From NCBI GenBank assembly GCA_911728455.2, contig OU452223.1:9198174-9262173 (forward strand): DNA of 64,000 nt, written 5' to 3'. How positions within the stretch are numbered: position 1 is the stretch's first letter; the number at the start of each line of letters is the position of its first letter. A program made the position numbers and the translations under genes. This DNA comes from Marthasterias glacialis. Lineage: Eukaryota; Echinodermata; Asteroidea; Forcipulatida; Asteriidae. The notes below the pieces were generated by a model, which did no database searches, was not told the origin of the DNA, and saw nothing but the letters and a program-made list of their open reading frames with translations. Of the stretch, positions 60,901 to 64,000 are shown in pieces.

Positions 60901-63409
60901 CTCGGACGCCATTTGTGTACAAAACCAATGGAGGTTGCTTCAGTACAGGAACAATAGAATTAACAATAGAAGTCCTCGGACATAATGGTGATTCACGACT
61001 GTGTGTGTGTGTGTGTTTTTCACCTTGGCACAGGGCACTTACCCGACTCTGGGAAATGAATCCATTGCTGAGCTGGAGCAGAAGTATTTCCCAGGGGAAT
61101 CCCCCCTGGGGCTCTTCAGGTTGTGCAAGGTCTACATGGACTCCTGTCTGGTCATTGGTGATGAGTCAACAGTAAGTACACAAATTATTTACAAGTCTCC
61201 CATCTGATCGATTAGCTGTACATTTTGTCTTACAAAAATTCAGATGTGGAATACTTATTTATTTGTTTATTTATATTTTTAGTTTAATTATAATAATACG
61301 CAGTTTTTATATAGCGCTTTATCACACTCAGTGTTTTCCCTGCAATGTATGCGGAGTTATGTTTTTGAAGTATGAGACCTGTTCCTTTACGTAGCACCGT
61401 GTAACGGTTTACAAGGTGCTGTGGCGCAATCTGCAGCCGATCAAACCAGGAACACCTGGGCAAACCCTTTCTCTTTGCGATAAATGCACTGGGTTCTTTT
61501 ACGTGCTTTACACAACACACAGGACCTACGGCTTTGTGTCCCATCCGAAGGACGCAGCAATAATGGTTAAGTGTCTTGCTTAAGGACACAAGTGTCACGA
61601 CCGGGACTCAAACCCACACTCTGCTGATCAGAAACACTAGAGCTTGAGTCCGGTGCTCTTATCTGCTCGGCCACGACACGCCAGTTTGGAAGATGATCAG
61701 AAATATTTTTAAAAACAACAACAATGATTTCTTAACCAAAAGGTATTTTTTGTGTAAATTTGGTGCTGATGCTAGAGAATTCATACTTTATCTTTGAGAA
61801 AAAAAATGATTTTGTTTTATGCAAGGCAAGAGTTAAACACTGGGGAAACCCTTGTTGATCTTGCGCCCAAATCAGGTACCAATGATCCAGTGCTTATAGT
61901 AAGGTGTTATTATCAATTTACTCTTTGCAGCATATCAAAGATTGCAGCTTAGACTTGGTTGCCCTAGAGCTACGTTTCTACGGTGCGACCATCTCACCTG
62001 AGATGGAGGAAGATGTCACACATGTTGTGTTGGATAGAATGTAAGATTTCCCATTCAACATAGATAGTGGATATAATGCTGGTACCAGCTAAGTTTTAGT
62101 AAATGCTATTGAGCTGGCAGATTGTATGGCGCCCTCTTTCATGCGTACACGAATTGCTGACATTATATCAGTGCCGTTCCAGGTTGATAATGCTTACTGA
62201 AAGAAAGCTGGAGCCAGCAAATTATCCACTGCCTTAAACATAACTTTTTTTAAATAATTAATGTAAAATGCACTCCATCAAAGACTTCTGCTACCAGTGA
62301 AATACTTGCCAAAGCCTGGACAAGGGATGTGGGGAAGATTGTTGCAAAACCATGCCTGTAATACTTGGGCGAGCCCCTTATTTTTATGATAAGTGTTCTG
62401 GGTTTTTTTTTTTTTTTTTTCACATGCATCACACAACAAACAGGAACTACTGCTTTATATCCAATCCGAAAGGACAGAGCAGTTATGGTTAAGGTTCTAA
62501 ACATACAATGCAGACTTACAACTACAATTACAATAATGATGAAGGAAACAGAAAGTGTGAAAATCGATATGAAACACAATATTACGTGAACCAAAAAAAT
62601 TGAACTCTTGAAAAGATTAGGTGACCATAGATCGTTTTCAAAGTTGATTATACTTGGTCACTGATTTGAAGCATAGTCAAGATTTTAATCTTGAAAATAT
62701 AGCCGCCCAAATCCAATACTTATGAGACACTACATAACAGCAAACATTACTGGGTAGAAAAGATTACTTCCAGAAAGTGTTACAGAAGTCTCCCATTATT
62801 AAATAAGACTTTGAAGGTTTGCATGGTGGGAATACAAATAAAGTAAGGATTTGCGGTGTCTCCCAGCGACAGATAGAGTTTACTTTCCAAAAATGTTGAG
62901 TGCAATAAAGTAAGGAGTTCCAGTGTCTCTTGACGACGAACGGAGTATACTGTTCGAAGATATTGAGTCAACCGGTTCCTTCGGAACCACATATTCTCAA
63001 AAGAGATTTAAACCACATGGTGTCACCGCAAATCCTTACTTTGTCTCAGATTATTGTTCATTTTCCCATAACAATGTTATATTAGCCCAAAACCAAGAAT
63101 GCACCATTTGAAAGACTTGACTTTTTGCACATGTTTTTAAACATTTCATTCAAAATAATTACATATTTCCCAATAATTACAAATTAATTTTGCACATGTT
63201 TTTTTTTTCTCTACAAAAATTATAACCATTTAAATGATGTTTACTTCTCGTTTCACAGAGACAAAACCCGTCTGCCTTCGTACAAGAGAATGACAAGAGA
63301 AAGGCGGTGCAAATTTCATCTGGTATCGCCGGAATGGGTGTATGCCTGTATCGACTCCGGCAAAATACTATCGGAACGACGTTTTGAGTTGGGCCTACCA
63401 GGAGTCTAG
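33720..63409 (+). CDS. LIG4: DNA ligase IV (ATP-dependent, NHEJ), 26 coding exons, complete
   Basis: LIG4 seals double-strand breaks in the nucleus with XRCC4 and XLF. CDS joins 33720-33950, 34697-34774, 35928-36026, 37285-37349, 38213-38363, 39017-39109, 39821-39925, 40766-40872, 41938-42018, 43308-43373, 43780-43826, 45097-45193, 46019-46078, 46851-46951, 49263-49354, 50462-50557, 52289-52399, 55161-55240, 55661-55766, 56687-56836, 57872-58050, 58708-58756, 59327-59488, 61034-61171, 61931-62040 and 63259-63409. This sums to 2805 nt, 934 aa (human 911). Every junction is GT..AG and every phase closes. Domain order is DNA-binding, adenylation, OB-fold, BRCT, XRCC4-binding linker, BRCT. The catalytic lysine is K289 in KLDGER. 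Vertebrate LIG4 coding sequence is a single exon, so this intron-rich form is notable. Start ATG 33720 is the first in frame and gives the family N-terminus. Confidence 0.96.
34064..34170. mobile_element. MITE with GCTATGGCTACGGCTGG ends, copy 1
   Basis: It begins AGCTATGGCTACGGCTGGAT and ends near TAGCCATAGCCACAATTC. A second copy is at 47726-47822. The interior AAGTATGG/AGGGC-TCCTTAGCAACAG is shared. It lies in LIG4 intron 1. Confidence 0.7.
34185..34611 (+). mobile_element. tRNA-derived SINE (family A), copy 1
   Basis: It contains a B-box-like GGGTTCGAGTC, the family core ACACTTGTGTCCTTAAGCAA, GATGGGACGTAAAACAG and AAGGAACAGGTCTCATACTT, and ends in (ATT)n after GCGCTACTTAAGAACTGC. Related copies occur at 45231-45630, 51419-51745, 59637-59878, 61288-61683 and, degenerate, at 62300-62490. 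Confidence 0.9.
34853..35311. mobile_element. Element with ATCCTGTTGGTAAG-type ends, carrying a nested insertion
   Basis: The left end is CATCCTGTTGGTGAGTCAT and the right end GTCATGCTTACCAACAGGAA. The interior GGTTCCAAAGCTGGCGTACA and CATAAATCCTC match the copy at 44662-45025. A 109-bp palindrome (35155-35263) is inserted in it. The short element at 38571-38694 has the same ends. Confidence 0.8.
35155..35263. mobile_element. Nested palindromic MITE
   Basis: The arms GGGAGACTTTTGAGACGTTA and TAACGTCTCAAAAGTCTCCC are perfect at the ends. Pairing extends to about 48 bp per arm with a few mismatches, around a loop CTACTCTCATATTAA. It sits inside the older element at 34853-35311. Confidence 0.88.
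36065..36290. repeat. Dispersed repeat, copy 1 (LIG4 intron 3)
   Basis: CATCATCACAATAATCTTGG, ATACAGTGTAGTG and GGCACAGT blocks are shared with 43400-43610 in LIG4 intron 10, and weakly with 20280-20400. The inner AATAGGTACTACC-like symmetry suggests a decayed MITE. Confidence 0.7.
38571..38694. mobile_element. MITE with ~40-bp TIRs
   Basis: TATCCTGTTGGTAAGGGATG at the left mirrors CATCGCTTACCAACAGGATA at the right. The TIR continues through GACGTTTTGGAGCCGG. It is a compact derivative of the family at 34853-35311. One decayed end of the family also lies at 59910-59945. Confidence 0.9.
38731..38900. repeat. ~75-bp-arm imperfect inverted repeat
   Basis: The arms contain CTCTTTTGGGAGGAGTGGTG and CACCACTTTTCCCAAAAGAG, with GCAGTGTACTCTGCTCGTC and GATGAGCAGAGTATACTG near the centre. 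The central GGAGTATACTGTTCGAA-like motif recurs in the element at 62837-63043, so the two are related. Confidence 0.85.
39789..39812 (+). repeat. (GTT)n microsatellite at LIG4 exon 7 acceptor
   Basis: Eight GTT units run directly into TTTTTTGCAG at the exon border (39820). Length variation here could change splicing efficiency of exon 7. Confidence 0.9.
40766..49354 (+). CDS. LIG4: LIG4 exons 8-15: nucleotidyltransferase (adenylation) domain
   Basis: These exons encode residues 275-491. Motif I is [13 protein letters not shown] with adenylated lysine K289. Motif III is CILDGEM (about 342-348). Further along come [15 protein letters not shown], then motif IV EEGIMIK (442-448) and motif [10 protein letters not shown] (463-471). 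The segment ends [15 protein letters not shown]. The exons are short (47-107 nt) and most are in phase 1 or 2. Exon 11 is only 47 nt and encodes [14 protein letters not shown]. All catalytic motifs are intact, so an active ligase is predicted. Confidence 0.95.
40964..41096. mobile_element. MITE, GTGGATTTCACAAAGCGC family, copy 1
   Basis: The ends are GGGGTGGATTTCACAAAGCG and TTTTGTGAAATCGACCCC. The interior consists of repeated AGTCCTAACTTA / TAAGTTAGGACTAGT palindromic units. Other copies: 41304-41434, 54063-54196 and 57609-57741. Confidence 0.9.
41304..41434. mobile_element. MITE, GTGGATTTCACAAAGCGC family, copy 2 (inverted)
   Basis: It ends AGCGCTTTGTGAAATCCACC, in opposite orientation to copy 1, 207 bp downstream in the same LIG4 intron (intron 8). 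The left end is degenerate (CAGGGGTTTTTATAAAACTG). Confidence 0.82.
42222..42430 (+). mobile_element. tRNA-derived SINE (family B), copy 1
   Basis: TGGTAGTCTGGTTGGTAAGA (A-box region) and GGGTTCGAATCCAACC (B-box) are followed by TATGCCTGTGGATTTTTTTC, a G tract and GGTGCTTAACACATTGGTGT. Other copies: 48485-48720 (minus), 60120-60270 (minus) and 60270-60440 (plus). Confidence 0.88.
44662..45025. mobile_element. Second copy of the CCTGTTGG-ended element
   Basis: Parallel to 34853-35311 without the nested palindrome: TCCTGTTGGCAAGTCAT, GGCTCCAAAGCTGGCATA, CATAAATCCTCC and a right end near AAACAGGATG. LIG4 intron 11. Confidence 0.75.
45231..45630 (-). mobile_element. tRNA-derived SINE (family A), copy 2
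   Basis: It starts with an AATAAT tail, then TTTTTATATAGCGCTTTAT, AACACCGGGG, GTCCCATCCGAAGGACGAAG and CTCAAGTGTCAAGACCGGGA, ending at the tRNA-like head near GCCCACGACACGCC. Confidence 0.92.
46292..46452. mobile_element. MITE with AGACTAATCGGAGCAGC-type ends, copy 1
   Basis: The ends are AGACTCATTCGAGCAGCTTG and GAACGAGCTGTTCGGATTAG. The inner CTGGGCGTTTACGCCACCGC and CATGCTGATTGGTTCATATG are shared with the longer copy at 48252-48456. LIG4 intron 13. Confidence 0.85.
47215..47697 (+). repeat. Two tandem ~245-bp units
   Basis: Units at about 47215-47452 and 47463-47697 share TCTCATTCAATTACTGACCA, CAATGGTGCTTAAC and CTTGATATTAAGGAGCC. The start resembles the SINE family A body (AACACTGGGGCAAGCCCC). 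LIG4 intron 14. Confidence 0.88.
47726..47822. mobile_element. MITE with GGCTATGGCTGGATCGCCAC end, copy 2
   Basis: The left end GGCTATGGCTGGAT and right part GTAGCCATAGTCGCAGCC match 34064-34170. LIG4 intron 14. Confidence 0.7.
48252..48456. mobile_element. MITE with AGACTAATCGGAGCAGC ends, copy 2
   Basis: The TIRs are long: TAATCGGAGCAGCTGGTTCA and TGAACGAGCTGCTCGGATTA, extending through GGGCGTTTACACCACCGCAG. It is longer and better preserved than 46292-46452. Confidence 0.9.
48485..48720 (-). mobile_element. tRNA-derived SINE (family B), copy 2, rearranged
   Basis: TTTTTACCCATACACCGATG, TGGGATTCAAACCCATGACC (B-box complement) and CAGATGTCTTACCACCAAG are inverted relative to 42222-42430. 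It is followed by a plus-oriented fragment (GGACTCGGGAGACACAGTGC), as in the head-to-head pair at 60120-60440. Confidence 0.8.
50462..56836 (+). CDS. LIG4: LIG4 exons 16-20: OB-fold and linker
   Basis: Exon 16 continues the core with [20 protein letters not shown]. Exon 17 gives [17 protein letters not shown]. Exons 18-19 carry [19 protein letters not shown] and the motif VI region [20 protein letters not shown]. Exon 20 is a lysine-rich linker ([14 protein letters not shown]) that could include a nuclear localisation signal. Exon 20 starts at a weak-looking ATGAAG acceptor, but reading frame and family alignment support it. Confidence 0.93.
50632..50870 (-). mobile_element. tRNA-Lys-like SINE (family C)
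   Basis: The minus-strand head reads TAGCCCAGTTGGTAGAGCGC, then GGTTCAAGTCCCG. The acceptor-stem halves GGCTGGA and TCTAGTC still pair. The anticodon stem is broken and the loop lacks U33, so this is a tRNA-derived repeat head and not a functional tRNA. Its body extends to ~50870. LIG4 intron 16. Confidence 0.7.
51419..51745 (-). mobile_element. tRNA-derived SINE (family A), copy 3
   Basis: AGTTTACAAGGTGCTGTGGC, AACACCGGGGCGAACCCC, CCCATCCGAAGGACGAAGCA and GCTCGACCACGACACGCC. A TAATAATAATAC..AAAGCGCTTTTTAC piece at 51098-51135 may be its separated tail. Confidence 0.92.
52725..53070 (+). mobile_element. tRNA-derived SINE (family D)
   Basis: GGTGGCGTGTACGTAAAGCA and TGGTTCGAGTCCCGGC (B-box) head, a body with GGGTTTTTCTCTGGGCCCTC and TGCAATTCAGCTTCTCAGC, and an (ATT)n tail. 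Single copy in this window. LIG4 intron 17. Confidence 0.85.
53296..53422 (+). repeat. Dispersed repeat, copy 2 (see 20092-20222)
   Basis: TCTCTGGAATTCTTTTGAGG, GCTTCTGTACAAGAGGGG and GAATGGGAACATT match the copy near 20.1 kb almost base for base. Confidence 0.8.
54063..54196. mobile_element. MITE, GTGGATTTCACAAAGCGC family, copy 3
   Basis: The ends are TGGGGTGGATTTCACAAAAC and GGCGCTTTGTGAAATCCACG. The interior has TAACTTAGGACTAGTCTTAA units. LIG4 intron 17. Confidence 0.9.
56397..56557 (+). repeat. Dispersed ~160-bp repeat, copy 3
   Basis: Same orientation as 1-158, with ~90% identity by eye. It begins TTTTGGATCTTATTTCATTT and ends ATGTTGAGCTGGGGCTTTAA. LIG4 intron 19, shortly before exon 20. 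Confidence 0.85.
57609..57741. mobile_element. MITE, GTGGATTTCACAAAGCGC family, copy 4
   Basis: GTGGATTTCACAAAGCGCTA to TTTTGTGAAACCAACCCC, nearly identical to copy 1. LIG4 intron 20, about 130 bp before exon 21. Confidence 0.9.
57872..63409 (+). CDS. LIG4: LIG4 exons 21-26: tandem BRCT domains and XRCC4-binding linker
   Basis: BRCT1 covers about residues 673-760: [29 protein letters not shown] and [11 protein letters not shown] with W743. Exon 23 follows, including [20 protein letters not shown], the region that in vertebrates wraps the XRCC4 coiled coil. BRCT2 covers about 828-930: [40 protein letters not shown] and [20 protein letters not shown] stop at 63407-63409. The protein ends LGLPGV, a few residues past the BRCT fold. 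Confidence 0.95.
59534..59566 (+). other. LIG4: Possible 33-nt in-frame LIG4 microexon (duplicated end of exon 23)
   Basis: A very strong acceptor (T-rich tract, TTTTTTAG) precedes 59534, and GAT|GTAAGG follows 59566. The 33 nt are open in phase 0 and read [11 protein letters not shown], echoing exon 23's [10 protein letters not shown]. An identical 18-bp core (GAAATATTTGAGAAAGTT) lies at 59462-59479 and 59540-59557. The gap to exon 23 is only 45 bp, short for an intron, so it may be an alternative extension or a dead duplicate. Confidence 0.35.
59637..59878 (+). mobile_element. tRNA-derived SINE (family A), copy 4, full head
   Basis: The best tRNA-like head of the family: GTGGCCGAGCGGTCTAGTGC (A-box, Leu/Ser-like) and GGGCTCAAATCCCGG (B-box), then ACACTTGTGTCCTTGAGCAA and an (ATT)n tail. 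It lacks the middle body of other copies. LIG4 intron 23. Confidence 0.92.
60120..60440. mobile_element. Head-to-head pair of family B SINEs
   Basis: A minus-oriented copy (GTTTGCCCATACACTCATGT.. at 60130) abuts a plus-oriented one (GGGCAATCTCGGTAGTCTAG from ~60271, B-box GGGTTCGAATCCCACCC, tail CAGTGTATGGACAAAAAC). Together they form a large inverted repeat in LIG4 intron 23. Confidence 0.85.
61288..61683 (-). mobile_element. tRNA-derived SINE (family A), copy 5, near full length
   Basis: TAATAATACGCAGTTTTTAT tail, ATGAGACCTGTTCCTTTACG, AACACCTGGGCAAACCC, CCCATCCGAAGGACGCAGCA and a head ending CTCGGCCACGACACGCC. It is the inverse of 34185-34611 along almost its whole length. LIG4 intron 24. 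Confidence 0.93.
62837..63043. mobile_element. MITE-like element with AAGTAAGGATTTGCGGTGTC ends
   Basis: AAAGTAAGGATTTGCGGTGT at the left is mirrored by GTGTCACCGCAAATCCTTAC at the right. The inner GACGAACGGAGTATACTGTT resembles the centre of the palindrome at 38731-38900. LIG4 intron 25. Confidence 0.85.
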
Positions 63410-64000
63410 ACAAAGTTTTCAGTCTTGGCAGGGACAGACAAAGAATGAGGTGAGAGTTTCGTGGTCCACGTCAGTCTATCCAAATATTGTTTCCATGTGG
63501 CCAGGAAGTGTTTCACATGAAATCAAAACAAACAGCGGTTCACCCTCCAAGGGAAGTTTTAATAATGTTTGAGGTCTTTTCACTGGGATGGATGTACTTC
63601 TTGCAGGACACTTACAGATGGGTAACGATTTTATCCCTCTCGCAGGAATCCTACGTTTTTTAAACTCCATTTAAAAAAACAGAAGTGATAAATGTTTCAG
63701 TGTGAAAAAATATGTCAGAAAGTGACAGTCTTGTGGGTAATGGAAAAAACATGTGCAGGTTTTGAATTAAAGTACGGCAGTCAATGCGGTCACTAACCTG
63801 GAAGTGTCAGGGAAATTGGACATGAAGGAATAAGTGGCAGTAAGAGTTAAATCTTTCAAATGAAACATCTGAAGGGTTGTAAAGGAAGAATCCTGCCTGT
63901 CGCCCAGAGCAGAATGACCTTTTATACATCTGTAGAAAAGGAAGAGCATCTGATGACCCAGGAAACCAGAGTTTTTTTTTGTTCCACCAGGACAATCTGG
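63410..64000 (+). other. LIG4 3'UTR and downstream sequence
   Basis: After the TAG at 63409 the sequence has no further LIG4 reading frame. ATTAAA at 63766-63771 is the best-placed polyadenylation signal I can see. Short open frames here are not protein-like. The window ends without another gene. Confidence 0.5.

Noticed and set aside
63410-63670. C-terminal extension of LIG4 via GTGAGA at 63450
   Set aside because: The stop at 63407-63409 comes first and BRCT2 is already complete.
1-64000. CRISPR array, operon or phage-like system
   Set aside because: Regular tandem arrays found (22-bp minisatellite, splice-acceptor array, telomeric units) lack spacer structure. Spliced eukaryotic genes exclude a prokaryotic reading.

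Overview
The window is eukaryotic nuclear DNA, not bacterial or viral. Genes are split into short exons with GT..AG introns, and the space between them is packed with short DNA transposons (MITEs), tRNA-derived SINEs, palindromes, homopolymer C/G tracts and TTAGGG-type repeats. The three recognisable genes are vertebrate-like in sequence, but LIG4 is cut into 26 coding exons, whereas the vertebrate LIG4 reading frame is normally uninterrupted. This fits an invertebrate deuterostome. An echinoderm is my best guess, but the species is inference.

Layout. 1-9 kb: repeat-rich, with an 84-bp-arm near-perfect palindrome (321-501), a MITE (2489-2668), and a 4.4-kb structure bounded by long modular inverted repeats (about 2680-3130 and 6430-7060). 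That structure encloses a telomere-like array arranged head to head (4881-5282) and several exon-like open segments. 7.9-17 kb: an unrecognised, possibly transcribed locus built from two diverged copies of a ~1.9-kb segment. It has a repeated exon pair, a four-copy hairpin and two arrays of 3'-splice-site-like motifs. 15.8-26.8 kb: six copies of a hAT-type MITE with 8-bp target duplications, plus locally duplicated sequence (19.2-23.3 kb) that preserves empty insertion sites. 25.65-28.64 kb, minus strand: RPS26. 30.27-32.78 kb, minus strand: MALSU1. 33.72-63.41 kb, plus strand: LIG4, complete from ATG to stop. Its introns hold most of the SINEs and several further MITE families.

Function. RPS26 is a cytosolic small-subunit ribosomal protein. 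MALSU1 is the mitochondrial RsfS-type ribosome silencing/assembly factor. LIG4 is the ATP-dependent ligase of non-homologous end joining. They are neighbours, not a pathway. MALSU1 and LIG4 are divergent, with start codons 943 bp apart, so they may share a promoter region.

Gene models were joined by hand from splice signals and reading phase. All phases close: RPS26 119 aa, MALSU1 382 aa, LIG4 934 aa. Repeat boundaries are approximate unless a target-site duplication is quoted. The least explained parts are the 2.7-7.1 kb inverted-repeat structure and the 7.9-17 kb duplicated locus.
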